Position numbers and translations under genes: made by a program
From: Argonema galeatum A003/A1
Lineage (GTDB): Bacteria; Cyanobacteriota; Cyanobacteriia; Cyanobacteriales; Aerosakkonemataceae
NCBI RefSeq assembly: GCF_023333595.1
Contig: NZ_JAIQZM010000031.1
Span: forward strand, 1-64,000
Length of the DNA: 64,000 nt
Direction of reading: 5' to 3'
Notes under the pieces: generated by a model
Told to the model about the DNA's origin: nothing
Seen by the model: the letters and a program-made list of their open reading frames with translations, nothing else
The model's database searches: none
Shown here: piece by piece, positions 37,043 through 46,741 of the stretch
Position numbering within the stretch: the stretch's first letter is position 1
Layout of the letters: each line of letters starts with the position of its first letter

Positions 37043-38279
37043 CGTAGAGTTCCCTTAATTTATCTATATCGTGGTGAAACCAATTATCAACCCATTCACG
37101 ATAAGCTTGAATTGCCTCTAGCTCGATCGCACCCTTGACTATCTGTGCGATTAAATGCGCCGCCATCATCCCGGACATAATGGCTTTCAGCACACCATGA
37201 GAAGATGCCGGATCGAGTGTTGCAGCAGCATCCCCAACCATAAAATAACCGGGACCCGCACAAGCAGGTACAACACGCCACGTTACATCCGCTGCACTCG
37301 TCTTACCTTTGGGTTGAAGTCCGTGGAATTCTGCGGGAATCCAATTTTTTTCGATTGGTTCGTTGGTAAAAGGTAGTCGAGTCCATTGGTAAAGTTGCGA
37401 TCGCACTTTGGCAGTCCAAATCCACCCGTCTTTGTCTGCAACTATTGCTGGCGCGTCATCTCGGATAGAACAATCTCCTTCAGCATAACCAAAATAAGCG
37501 ATTAAACGGGGAGAATAATAGTTAATTGGCAACTTTAATTGTCTGGCTAACCAGTGTCCGCCGCCAGCAGCATCTATAACAAAAGAAGCTGGGAAATAAC
37601 CATCAGAAGTTTTAATTCCGGCTATCCGATTTGCGCTTACAATCGGTTGCAAAGCGCGACAAGGTTGGCGGACCTCGACGCCTAACGCGATCGCGCGATC
37701 GAGCAAAATAGCATCGAAATCCGCTCGCCATGCCTGAAAACCTCGCCAGTTCCCGGCTTCATCTCCACCAAAAGGCACAAATTGAGGCTCTCCCTGCCAT
37801 TTAACCCAATTTCCTTCATGTCGCAGGAAGTCAGCAGAAAGCACTCGATCGGCCACACCTAACTGCTTGAGAAGCGGTTCTATTCCTGGATGGAGGGTTT
37901 CTCCGGGCCGATCGCGCGGAAACTGTTTGCGATCGATAATAACAACCCGCAAACCGATCTGAGCTAACAAAATAGCCGCCGCCAAACCAGATGGGCCACT
38001 ACCAATAATTATTGCATTTAGTGGTGGAGAGGCTGAGCCTCCTAACTCTCGTTCCCAGGCTCTGCCTGGGAACGAGGAAAACCTAACCCCCCAACCCCCT
38101 TCCCTACAAGGGAAGGGGGAGCCGGAAAGCCCCTCTCCTTGCAGGGGAGGGGTTGGGGAGGGGTCTGACCCCGCAGTCAATTCGCCAACAGTATCCTCTC
38201 GTTCCCAGGCAGAGCCTGGGAACAAGAAATTGAGGCTCAGCCTCATCTCATCAGATGTTTTTTCCTTCCCATTTACCAT
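37011..38279 (-). CDS. LodB-like FAD-dependent oxidoreductase
   Basis: This 422-residue protein has its FAD-binding GxGxxG at NAIIIGSGPSGLAAAILLAQ (about 90-108), FPRDRPGETLHPGIEPLL, and GYFMVGDAAATLDPASSHGV near the C-terminus, as in the tryptophan-halogenase/LodB group. LodB proteins help form the cysteine tryptophylquinone of the partner LodA. It overlaps the end of the LodA-like gene by 29 bp, which supports that role. The first 89 residues are encoded by GC-rich repeats (two GTTCCCAGGC hairpins and CCCCTCTCC units), not by native sequence. The true N-terminus would be at about residue 90, but no ATG lies there. Confidence 0.85.
   Translation of the reverse strand: MVNGKEKTSDEMRLSLNFLFPGSAWEREDTVGELTAGSDPSPTPPLQGEGLSGSPFPCREGGWGVRFSSFPGRAWERELGGSASPPLNAIIIGSGPSGLAAAILLAQIGLRVVIIDRKQFPRDRPGETLHPGIEPLLKQLGVADRVLSADFLRHEGNWVKWQGEPQFVPFGGDEAGNWRGFQAWRADFDAILLDRAIALGVEVRQPCRALQPIVSANRIAGIKTSDGYFPASFVIDAAGGGHWLARQLKLPINYYSPRLIAYFGYAEGDCSIRDDAPAIVADKDGWIWTAKVRSQLYQWTRLPFTNEPIEKNWIPAEFHGLQPKGKTSAADVTWRVVPACAGPGYFMVGDAAATLDPASSHGVLKAIMSGMMAAHLIAQIVKGAIELEAIQAYREWVDNWFHHDIDKLRELYAILPNPPHWL
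38048..38226. repeat. Composite repeat block in the 5' part of the lodB-like gene
   Basis: Two 29-bp hairpins at 38048-38076 and 38198-38226 (CTCGTTCCCAGG with CCTGGGAAC) flank units of CCCTTCCCTACAAGGG and CCCCTCTCCTTGCAGGGG. The block is read in frame as residues about 18-78. Confidence 0.75.
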
Positions 38280-40575
38280 TGCCTTTTTTAGACAAAATTT
38301 GGATTGGATCTACAAAAAGAATCACCATTTCCTTAATTTCAACAAAAACTCTTTGAGCCACATAATTTTTGTTGCCGGGACGATACACCTGAAACCGATA
38401 AACATCTCCATGCAGCTTCATATTAGTGCTAGATTGCGCTTCTTTTAGTTCAGCGTCATCAGCAGAGATTTTACGGAATGATAAGACACTCCATTTGGCT
38501 TTTTCGGTAGTGATTTGCCCGAATGCTTGGGTATCGGCAACACCTGTTTTATAAAAATCTTCCTCCTTAACACCCAACGCTCGGTAAACTCGCGCCATTG
38601 CCAAAACTCGAAACTTGTATTTGCGAATGTCAACTTTACCAGTCAGTGCCAAAGAAAATTGATTTTGTAGGGCGTTTTTTACATAATCAACGTTATCGAA
38701 GGCAGCATACTCCACGAAGTCCTGATTTGCCCGCTTAACTATCCTTGGGCCAGCAACACCGTCCCAAGGAAGATTTCCCACTTGACCGATTTCTTCATCC
38801 GTCAAAGGGCTAATTGTCGGCCAATTTTCATTAGGCTCGAAAGTGCGTGCCGAATCGGGGGCAACAGCAGGCCAAAATGTGCTAAGAGCTGCACAAAGTT
38901 TGGAATCTTCAGGAAATGGACTACCCAAACCATAAGCTGCCAGGTGTTTTGTTCCATCGCCATTAATATCAAAACTCACATCCCACCCAGGAGCAAAAAC
39001 TCCGGCGGCTGCATCTGGAAGGTATGAATTTCTGTTAGTTTCGGGAACTTCCAGAGGCATTTGATGAACTGGTTTGTCTAATAAGAAAGAGACTACCGCC
39101 GTTACAGTGGTATCTTCTTTGCGAAAAGGAGCATTTTTTATTTCAAGATTGGGAGGGAGACGCTCATCGGACAAGGTATTTGGTGTAATTCGCCAAGTAC
39201 TTTTTTTGAGCGCTCGCGGTACTGACTGCTGCCACCAATCCATCAATTCTCGCTGATCGGCATTCGGGAAGAAATCGGGTGCCGTTACAAGGGAATAGGC
39301 AGGCACGCGACGCGGTAAAACTACCGCTAATTCTGGACATATAGCTTCAATCCAGCCATCGCCCGTAAAGTCTATATAGTGCAGCGCGTCGTAGTCACCT
39401 TTCGCGACAATTTCTGCTACATTTTCTTGTTCGTTTAGGTCAACTTGTTGACCGTTGGGCAAGATTTGCAGGCGTGCGTGGACATATTCGGGAGCGTGAC
39501 GCGCATCTCGATCGCTAGCAGGTATATAAAGGCTGGAAGATAGAGTCTGGTTGTAATCTTTAGGAACTTTAAATGTGAGCGGTTTCCCCTTATATTCGGC
39601 TGGTTCAACTAAATGCGGATGTACAACTGGCAATAAAATTCCAGTTCCATAATCGGGATTATTTGACCATTCGGCTATCCCTTCAGTGAAGATAAATGGC
39701 GGATTGCTGATGTCTGGTTCTTGCCATCCCGTACCTTGCGGCCCAATTTCTAGATGGATGCGTCGCAGCTTTTCATTGATGTGATGAGCTTTTAAAATTA
39801 CCTGCAAGTTAAGGCCGCGCAGGCATTCGTTTCCATTGAAAAGTTTGTGCAAGGGAACCCAGAAATCGCGCAGCTTATCATCGCCGGGATTGGGATAAGT
39901 ATAAGGATCTAAACGATTTAGCTCTTGCCTGACGTTATAGCGCATCGGGCCAAATCGGTCTTTGTTGCCTTTTACTTGTACTGCCAAATAGGCAGAGTAA
40001 CGAGCTGGCAAAACTCGGAAGGCGTGAGGATTTTTTTCCACAAAAGGTAAGAATCCTCGACTGCGACCGTTATAAAGAGGCTCGACTGTTCCCACTCTGG
40101 CAACTCCGGTACGGGAGTAGCACATTTCGGCGTGCTTTTGCAGGACTGTTTCTGGTGCTGGACGATACTCGGATGCAAAAACTGCGATCGCCAGGTTAGC
40201 ACGATTGGCACGCGCCCTCAACTCTAGCAAAGACGGAGGCTGGATGCCATAAACGTAGTTCTCGACGGTATCAATTTCAGCTAAAGTCGGAAAAGCTCTT
40301 AACTCTCGACCATCGACCCCAGAGACGACGTTAGGTGAAGCTAAAGCGTGAAAGAGCAAGCTGCGAGCGGGATTGCGCGGTTCGATCGCCCTTTTGCCTT
40401 CCAAAGCAAAATCTTCAAAACCCTTGATCTCTCGCTTGATGTGCGGGAGTACCTTGGTGAGTTCAGTTTTGAGGTCGCTAGCTGTGATGTCGAGTCCGTG
40501 TTGCAAAAGCAAGTCTCGCCATCCGTGAACAGCAAGGCGCGAGCAGATTTTTTTAACTTCTTCGATTAGAGCCAT
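38251..40575 (-). CDS. LodA/GoxA-like CTQ quinoprotein oxidase
   Basis: This 774-residue protein ends with LodA-like landmarks: DSKLCAALSTFWPAVAPD (Cys561) and NLPWDGVAGP (Trp604), the likely pair for a cysteine tryptophylquinone. It also has GWIEAICPELAVVLPRR and LPNLEIK-type segments. LodA and GoxA oxidise L-lysine or glycine, releasing H2O2; the substrate here is unknown. The N-terminal 250 residues differ from LodA as I remember it. The overlapping flavoprotein gene downstream is the expected maturation partner. ATG at 40575. The protein has no classical signal peptide. Confidence 0.75.
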   Translation of the reverse strand: MALIEEVKKICSRLAVHGWRDLLLQHGLDITASDLKTELTKVLPHIKREIKGFEDFALEGKRAIEPRNPARSLLFHALASPNVVSGVDGRELRAFPTLAEIDTVENYVYGIQPPSLLELRARANRANLAIAVFASEYRPAPETVLQKHAEMCYSRTGVARVGTVEPLYNGRSRGFLPFVEKNPHAFRVLPARYSAYLAVQVKGNKDRFGPMRYNVRQELNRLDPYTYPNPGDDKLRDFWVPLHKLFNGNECLRGLNLQVILKAHHINEKLRRIHLEIGPQGTGWQEPDISNPPFIFTEGIAEWSNNPDYGTGILLPVVHPHLVEPAEYKGKPLTFKVPKDYNQTLSSSLYIPASDRDARHAPEYVHARLQILPNGQQVDLNEQENVAEIVAKGDYDALHYIDFTGDGWIEAICPELAVVLPRRVPAYSLVTAPDFFPNADQRELMDWWQQSVPRALKKSTWRITPNTLSDERLPPNLEIKNAPFRKEDTTVTAVVSFLLDKPVHQMPLEVPETNRNSYLPDAAAGVFAPGWDVSFDINGDGTKHLAAYGLGSPFPEDSKLCAALSTFWPAVAPDSARTFEPNENWPTISPLTDEEIGQVGNLPWDGVAGPRIVKRANQDFVEYAAFDNVDYVKNALQNQFSLALTGKVDIRKYKFRVLAMARVYRALGVKEEDFYKTGVADTQAFGQITTEKAKWSVLSFRKISADDAELKEAQSSTNMKLHGDVYRFQVYRPGNKNYVAQRVFVEIKEMVILFVDPIQILSKKGNGKWEGKNI

Positions 40576-40676
40576 TAGTTATCGGTAGATGCTTAATGGG
40601 TAATAAGTCATCATTTCGTTGGTTATGGGAAAGAGTTTACCAGAACTTATGGCACGGCAAATGGGGTGACATCATC

Positions 40677-41315
40677 TTAACCCAGAAACGCCCGAATCTC
40701 GAAGTCTGTAGACGATATGTTTGGAACACCAGTTAGGGAAGCAAACTGAGCCCCTGTACCAAAGCCTTCTACATTTCCATTTTCGTTATAGAATAAGTTG
40801 CCGGTTGCAACGCTGTAAACAATCAGCCCGCTGCTTGTTGCGGCTTCTTCGTCACTTGCAACTATTGCAAATTCCTCTGGGTTGCTAAAACCAATACCAG
40901 AAGTACTGGTAAGAACTGAAAACATAGTATTTTCCAACACTATTTTGTCTTCGCCAGAGTTGAAGTCGGTGATGGTATCTACACCAAGATCCGCTGTAAA
41001 AGGAGCGCCTGTGACATAGAAGAATCGATCGTAACCAGAACCGCCAGTTAGGAGATCGTTGCCAGCTTGACCGTAAATAATGTCGTCGCCAGCATCGCCA
41101 AAGAGTATATCGTCTCCATCCCCCCCATTTAGATAGTCAAAACCATTTCCTCCATAAAGATAGTCGTTGCCAGCTTCGCCAAAAAGATAGTCGTTACCAT
41201 CACCCCCATCTAAATAGTCATCGCCGTTACCGCTAAACACAATGTCGTCGCCATTAGTGTCGTCAAGTGAACTACCGCTCGACTCGTTAGTAGGTATGCC
41301 CAATTCATCAGTCAT
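40677..41315 (-). CDS. RTX (hemolysin-type) calcium-binding protein
   Basis: The start is the ATG at 41315 (MTDELGIPTNESSG), preceded by AAGGGGA at good spacing; a TTG 27 bases upstream is not needed. The 212-residue protein carries several GGxGxDxLx nonapeptides (SGNGDDYLDGGDGNDYLFGE and following, about 20-95), then a C-terminal domain with FTADLGVDTITDF. Such proteins fold on calcium outside the cell after type I secretion. It is in the same orientation as the Calx-beta gene but separated from it, and is probably independently transcribed. Confidence 0.85.
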   Translation of the reverse strand: MTDELGIPTNESSGSSLDDTNGDDIVFSGNGDDYLDGGDGNDYLFGEAGNDYLYGGNGFDYLNGGDGDDILFGDAGDDIIYGQAGNDLLTGGSGYDRFFYVTGAPFTADLGVDTITDFNSGEDKIVLENTMFSVLTSTSGIGFSNPEEFAIVASDEEAATSSGLIVYSVATGNLFYNENGNVEGFGTGAQFASLTGVPNISSTDFEIRAFLG

Positions 41316-41582
41316 GTTATTTCCCCTTTGTAAAATTTTCAAGTAAAATTACGTAGATTACACCCTTGTTAATTTAATATTAATGAAGTTTTTATAAAGT
41401 TACGGTAAAGTAATTATAAAGAATTGATGAAGTAAGAGTAAAATTTATTTAAGTAACGCGCTCCCTACTGGATTTACAGTAAATATACGTATAAAATTAC
41501 TAATTGAGGTAAAGGGGGAAAAAGAATCTATTTTCCCTTTTCCCGTTCTCAACCAACTACTTATGACAACCATAGGAAAAGA

Positions 41583-41603
41583 CTGGCAGCACTTCGCTAC
41601 CAG
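41583..41603. repeat. 21-bp hairpin after the Calx-beta gene, copy 1
   Basis: It has CTGGCAGC and GCTACCAG arms around ACTTC. An identical copy in the same orientation is at 45206-45226, so the two flank the Calx-beta gene as direct repeats. The rest of the gap 41316-41655 is AT-rich leader of the RTX gene and AGTACTCAGCACTCAGCACT-type repeats. Confidence 0.55.
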
Positions 41604-41655
41604 TCTTATGGATGATGACAGAGCTACGCTGAGTACTCAGCACTCAGCACTTTGT

Positions 41656-44600
41656 TTACAAGACCGATGTAGAGAATGGGTTGGCGTTGACCGAGCCAGC
41701 ACCAACTCCAGCTAGAGCATTCCGTCCCGTACCACCGACCACAGGGCCAGTGATATCATCCCACCAGTTATTAGTAGCATTGATCGCTCCGCTACCGCCG
41801 TGGTAGAAACCAGCATTCAAGTTACCGATCAAGTTATTGTTATTAACATTGACCGTACTGGCGATATTTGTTAGGTTTCGGATTGCTATCCCGTTGTAGG
41901 AATTGGTGACAACGTTGCTAATCACGTTCGCGTTCCCTAAATTTGCGATTAAGCCATCCCGCAAGCGGATACCACCCCTGTCAGCACCACCACTGGTATT
42001 AGCGTTAGTGATATCGTTGTTCTCGATCGTAGCGTTGCCACCTGCCAGTTGAATTCCTTGTTCTCCAGTATTGCTGACCTTGTTGCTGTTAATTACGCTA
42101 GCAGCATTGGTAACTGAATCAAGAGCAACACCAGGCCCGGTTAAGTTAGCGATTTGGTTATCCGTGACCCGAAGCGTATCGAACCTGAGTACTTGGACGC
42201 CGCTAGTGGTACTGCCAGCAGCAGTAGTGACATCGCGCATTAAGTTATCTACCACGTTCACCGACCCGACTGAAGAAGCTTGGCTACTATCCATGTAGAT
42301 AATGCCGTTATTAAACGGGCCTTGGCCAGTAAAAGTATTCTGGCGAACGACAATATTATTGCCCGTGCCGCCTGTGAGTACGATGCCGTTGGAGCCGTTC
42401 ATTTGGATCGTCAACCCCTCAATAGTAACGTTAGTCAGACCAGGGGCGATCGTGAAAACAGGTTGACCTGCCCCAGTTTGAACAACAGCTGGGGTAACCG
42501 ACGAACTACTGCTGGGGCTAACACCCGCATTCGACCCGCGCAGGGTTAATGGCTTGTCAATGACAACAGTGCCCGGTTCATTATACGTTCCTGCTTGTGC
42601 TACCAGAATATCGTTAGCGGTAGCCCCAGCAACAGCAGATGTGATGTTGCCGTAACCTTGCTGGAAGATTCCAGAGGCGTTATACCGCAGCACAGAACCA
42701 GCACCAGTACCCGTCAACGGATTGTTGTCCGCGATACTCACCGAGGCAGTGTCTGCCGAACCCACTTGGTAAGTAATATCTTCAGCTACCTTGACAATTA
42801 CCGATTCAGTCGGTTCATTGTTGTTATCGGTTGAAGGAGTAACTGTAATAGGACCAGAGACAGACTGACCGGCAGCAATAGTGACCGTACCAGTCAAAGC
42901 TGCGTAGTCTGCGCCAGCGGTAGCTGTACCCGTAGTAGTGTACCGGATGGTGAGAGCTTGGTTGATATCGCCGCCAGTGCGTGCGAATTGGAATGTACCG
43001 TTTCCTTCTGAACGACCGGGTTCCCCAGCGGTAGGATCGAGAGCGGCAACGAACACTACTGGTTTGATCAGCGGTACGTCATTATCCAAAATGGTCAGGG
43101 TAGCCGTATTCTGGGCTCCAAGCGTGGCACCGCCGGTGGGGGTGGACAAGCTTAAATTGACGGTTTCGCTAGGTTCTACGAGCGTGTCGTCAACAATGGG
43201 AATGGTGATAGTCTTAGGTGCCGTATCTCCATCTGCCCAATTGACCAGAATCCCGCTGTTGTTGTAGTCTCCTGGAGCAACAGCAGTACCATTGGCTAAG
43301 TTAACTGTAGTTGAAACCGCACCAGCACTGCCGCCAGTACGATTGAGCGTCACAGCTAATACAGGCGTGCCATTTTCGTTAACGACGTATTGCGGGTTAC
43401 TAAATTGAATCATGCCCGGAGTGTCATTATCCAAAATAGTCAAGATAGCCATATTTTGCGCCCCAATTGTGGTGCCGCCCGTGGGGTTTATCAAGGCTAA
43501 ATTGACAGTCTCGTTGCCCTCTACCAGAGTGTCATCAACAATAGGAATAGTGATAATCTTGGGGGCATTATCGCCAGCGGCAAAATTAACCGTAATGGGG
43601 CTGTTAGTGTAATCACCAGGGGTAGTAGCTGTGCCATTGCCCTGGATAACTGTGGCACCAACTGCTTGTGTAGTATCGCCAATCCGAGTTACCGTTATTG
43701 CTGCCACAGGCGTGCCGTTTTCGTTGACGCTGAAGACAGGTTGGCTAAACTGAAGACTGCTGTCATTATCCACAACGTTCAAGGTAGCAGTATTCTGCGT
43801 CCCAATAGTGGCACCGTTTGTGGGGTTAGTTAAGGTTAAATTAACAGTCTCTGTCGGTTCGATCAGCGTATCATCAACGATCGGAATGAAGACAGTCTTG
43901 GGTGCAGTGTCCCCATCAGCAAAATTGACGAGGATGGGGCTGCTGGTGTAGTCGCCAGGAGATGTGGCAGTGCCATTGCTGAGATTAACTGTGCCCGATA
44001 CTGCACCAAAACTACCGCCAGTGCGAGTAACCGTCACAGCTGCCACAGGCGTGCCATTTTCGTTGACTGTGAAGACAGGGTTACTAAACTGAAGGGAGCC
44101 GATAGTTTCTTCTACTCCCGAATATTTGAGTTGCTGAACTAGGTAGTCAGAACTATCGCTGATGTAACTCCCGGTGGAATCTGTATAGATGGGTTGGGTA
44201 GCGCTTGGGTTAGCGTAGGCTTTGGAGGAAAATTTCAGTTCGTCAAAGGTTCCAAATACCTTAAACTTGAAATCTCCATTTGTTGCATCATCAGCGAGGA
44301 AAGTTACACCACTAGCGGCGTTTTGGATGGAGGTTTGAGTAGTAGCGGCAGTGGTTTCATTGACCATGCGATAGGCGTCAATGTTCACCGCAACGCCATT
44401 GTTGAATGCCTGCAAGAAACCAACTTCCGTGCCTGGGCCTTCAGCACTTTTGGGAACGAATAAGCTCAGGTCAATAAAGGCATTCTGGATGGTTTGGTTA
44501 GGTGCCCATTTATAAGTCAGTGACTCGGATTTTCCGGTATTTGGGTCATAGTTAATTTCCGCCCGCACTTTGGTTGCGGCAGTCCACCAACCGTAATAAG

Positions 44601-44847
44601 AATTGGCGACCCCCATACCGTATTCGTCGCCATAGCTTGTTGTGCTACCGTTAGCGAAATTTATATTGCTTTGGGCAGCTGGGGTAAGGTAGTCCGTTAC
44701 TGTGCCGCTTAAATTGGTTCCGAATATTTGCAAGCCTTGGTTCTGGGCTGCCGTTGTCCACTCGGCTTTAAAAGCGTTTATGCCCGTCGTGTCATTACTG
44801 TAGGCAAAGTTGCGACCCAGTGCGCCAGATAAGGGTATGGAAGCCAT
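41656..44847 (-). CDS. Large Calx-beta and parallel beta-helix surface protein
   Basis: This 1063-residue protein has an N-terminal part (1-250) without a signal peptide that resembles cyanobacterial exported adhesin leaders, then four Calx-beta domains (about 250-700; repeated VNENGTPVAAVTVTRTGG and IPIVDDTL). A right-handed beta-helix (about 740-1050, NosD-like, with N-x-GI repeats such as GIVLTGGTGNNIVVRQN) follows. Calx-beta domains bind calcium and beta-helices bind or cleave polysaccharide; a surface or matrix role is likely. AAAGGAT precedes the ATG. It is probably secreted without cleavage, perhaps by type I. Confidence 0.85.
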   Translation of the reverse strand: MASIPLSGALGRNFAYSNDTTGINAFKAEWTTAAQNQGLQIFGTNLSGTVTDYLTPAAQSNINFANGSTTSYGDEYGMGVANSYYGWWTAATKVRAEINYDPNTGKSESLTYKWAPNQTIQNAFIDLSLFVPKSAEGPGTEVGFLQAFNNGVAVNIDAYRMVNETTAATTQTSIQNAASGVTFLADDATNGDFKFKVFGTFDELKFSSKAYANPSATQPIYTDSTGSYISDSSDYLVQQLKYSGVEETIGSLQFSNPVFTVNENGTPVAAVTVTRTGGSFGAVSGTVNLSNGTATSPGDYTSSPILVNFADGDTAPKTVFIPIVDDTLIEPTETVNLTLTNPTNGATIGTQNTATLNVVDNDSSLQFSQPVFSVNENGTPVAAITVTRIGDTTQAVGATVIQGNGTATTPGDYTNSPITVNFAAGDNAPKIITIPIVDDTLVEGNETVNLALINPTGGTTIGAQNMAILTILDNDTPGMIQFSNPQYVVNENGTPVLAVTLNRTGGSAGAVSTTVNLANGTAVAPGDYNNSGILVNWADGDTAPKTITIPIVDDTLVEPSETVNLSLSTPTGGATLGAQNTATLTILDNDVPLIKPVVFVAALDPTAGEPGRSEGNGTFQFARTGGDINQALTIRYTTTGTATAGADYAALTGTVTIAAGQSVSGPITVTPSTDNNNEPTESVIVKVAEDITYQVGSADTASVSIADNNPLTGTGAGSVLRYNASGIFQQGYGNITSAVAGATANDILVAQAGTYNEPGTVVIDKPLTLRGSNAGVSPSSSSSVTPAVVQTGAGQPVFTIAPGLTNVTIEGLTIQMNGSNGIVLTGGTGNNIVVRQNTFTGQGPFNNGIIYMDSSQASSVGSVNVVDNLMRDVTTAAGSTTSGVQVLRFDTLRVTDNQIANLTGPGVALDSVTNAASVINSNKVSNTGEQGIQLAGGNATIENNDITNANTSGGADRGGIRLRDGLIANLGNANVISNVVTNSYNGIAIRNLTNIASTVNVNNNNLIGNLNAGFYHGGSGAINATNNWWDDITGPVVGGTGRNALAGVGAGSVNANPFSTSVL

Positions 44848-45508
44848 AATTTATCCTTTATTTCTTTAGCGATCGAGAAAATGAAGCCTAGTAATTTAGA
44901 TGCCTCACTATATGTTTCTTCGTCGCTAGGTTAAATCCGGGAAATTTCTCTAAGATTTTTAGCTTCAGTAATGCCAATTTATGCAGTGAATTAATTTAGA
45001 TAAAGTCAGTATATTTGGGGAGACTATATTTGAATTAAGGAGGTTATTCCAAATTATCTATGAGAAATTAAGGATGACAAGTTTAAATTTATGATAAAGT
45101 AACAAATCTATTAACAGATATTAGCTAGTTTGTTATGTAGTAGCTATGTAAAATTACGGTACTTAATAAAAGCTTTAAATTTTAACCTCAATAATACTGA
45201 AAAAGCTGGCAGCACTTCGCTACCAGCTGTAGGGTTTGTTCTACAGCGGCTTGCAGCCCTTATGAAATACACCCCCAGAAACCCGGTAACTTCTGCTCTC
45301 ACCGGGTTTCTATGTGCCTCACTGGCCTGAAAAGCGCTGTAACCCAATACTGGGGCGAAGAATTCGGGCAGAAGATCTAGGGTTTTATAGCGGGAAAGCG
45401 ATCGGATGAAGTACAGTGCTTTTTCTCCCACTCTCCCACTCCCACACTCTCCCACTCCCCCACTCTCCCACTCCCCCACTCTTTAAAATGCTGTACTACA
45501 GGCTGCTT
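44848..45508. other. 661-bp intergenic region with repeats
   Basis: No gene is supported. It includes the AT-rich leader of the Calx-beta gene, a 21-bp hairpin at 45206-45226, an imperfect AGAAACCCGGT ... ACCGGGTTTCT hairpin (about 45280-45311) and a CTCCCACT tandem tract at 45426-45482. Confidence 0.6.
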
Positions 45509-46534
45509 TCAATAGCGAATGCGCGGGTCGATATAAGCATTGATGATGTCAATCAAAATGCTTGCTGTCACTACGATCGCAGCAAAAAACACCATAACCC
45601 CCTGAACTGTAGGATAATCCCGCTCAGAAATGGCCTGATACAGGCGATTTCCCAGTCCCGGCCAAGAAAATGTCACCTCTGTCAAAACTGCGCCGCCCAG
45701 CATTGAGGCAAAGGTCAGTCCCAAAATGGTAATCACTGGAATCAGGGCATTTTTCAAGGCGTGAGACCACAAAATCCGCCCTTCGGGAATGCCTCTGGCT
45801 TTGGCTGCTTCTACATAATCTGCTTGTAGGGTTTGCTTGAGGTTCACTCGCACTATGCGCTCGAAAATACCGCTGATCAGGATACCCAACGTCAGACTGG
45901 GAAGGGCGAGATAGTACAGGGATGTCAGCAGTTGGCTGAAGTTACCGTTTAAGAGACTATCAATTGTGTACAAACCTGTGAAGGTGGGGGGAGCTATTTG
46001 GGTGACTGGAAAGCGCGTTCCCAAGGGGAACCAACCTAGCTGCACGGCAAAAATCAATTGCAGGATCATGCCAAACCAGAATAAGGGAATGGCATAGGTG
46101 ATGATACCAAATAGGCGTCCGCCGACATCGAGAAATGTGTTGGGTCTTGAGGCAGAAATAGCGCCGACGGCAACTCCTACAATAATTGCGATCGCCATAC
46201 TAAATGTCGCCAATTCCAATGTCGCCGGAAAGTGTAGTTGGATCACGTCCGAGACCTTTTGACCCTGACTGGTGAGAGAAGTCCCCAAGTCCAGATGCGC
46301 TAAGGCTCCCAGATAGCGTAGGTACTGCAACCACAAGGGGTCTGCTAACCCCAATCTTTGACGATACTCTTCTTTGACGCTATCTGGTGCGCGACCGCCA
46401 AGCACAACGTCCACGGGATCGCCTGGGGTGGCCCGTAGCAGCAGGAACACCAAAGTGACGATCGTCCACAGCATCAAGGGAGCTAGAAGCAGACGGGAAA
46501 AAATGTAATATTGTAGGGCTTTGGAACGGGACAT
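45509..46534 (-). CDS. DppB/OppB-type ABC transporter permease
   Basis: This 341-residue inner-membrane protein has six predicted helices. The N-terminus has the family's LLRATPGDPVDVVLGG; the EAA loop is YVEAAKARGIPEGRILWSHA and the tail is LTEVTFSWPGLGNRLYQAI. It forms the channel of a peptide/nickel-type ABC importer with a DppC partner, ATPases and a binding protein. None of those is adjacent; the peptide-type binding protein at 58841-60532 may belong to the same system, which is inference. ATG at 46534. Confidence 0.92.
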   Translation of the reverse strand: MSRSKALQYYIFSRLLLAPLMLWTIVTLVFLLLRATPGDPVDVVLGGRAPDSVKEEYRQRLGLADPLWLQYLRYLGALAHLDLGTSLTSQGQKVSDVIQLHFPATLELATFSMAIAIIVGVAVGAISASRPNTFLDVGGRLFGIITYAIPLFWFGMILQLIFAVQLGWFPLGTRFPVTQIAPPTFTGLYTIDSLLNGNFSQLLTSLYYLALPSLTLGILISGIFERIVRVNLKQTLQADYVEAAKARGIPEGRILWSHALKNALIPVITILGLTFASMLGGAVLTEVTFSWPGLGNRLYQAISERDYPTVQGVMVFFAAIVVTASILIDIINAYIDPRIRY

Positions 46535-46555
46535 TTTATTGGTTTTGAGTTATGA

Positions 46556-46665
46556 CTTGAGCTTTTTCGTCGTCAGAGAGTGCCAGCAGTTGAGGCTCAA
46601 AGTCTTTCAGCGTCATGGCAAACCCAGAAAAAAACTACTGACCATTTTACCGAAGCCATCTACTG
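46556..46665 (-). pseudogene. Remnant of a duplicated DUF433 gene start
   Basis: From ATG 46616 the minus strand reads MTLKDFEPQLLALSDDEKAQ and then leaves the frame. It copies, with few changes, the start and upstream region of the intact DUF433 gene (47368-47473). It is a broken duplicate of about 110 bp. Confidence 0.7.
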
Positions 46666-46741
46666 CATTGCGGGTCATTCGGATTCTCCTTCCGCCTGGA
46701 AAATTTCCATAAGCCACTGTAAGGGATTAGCAGCGCATAAG

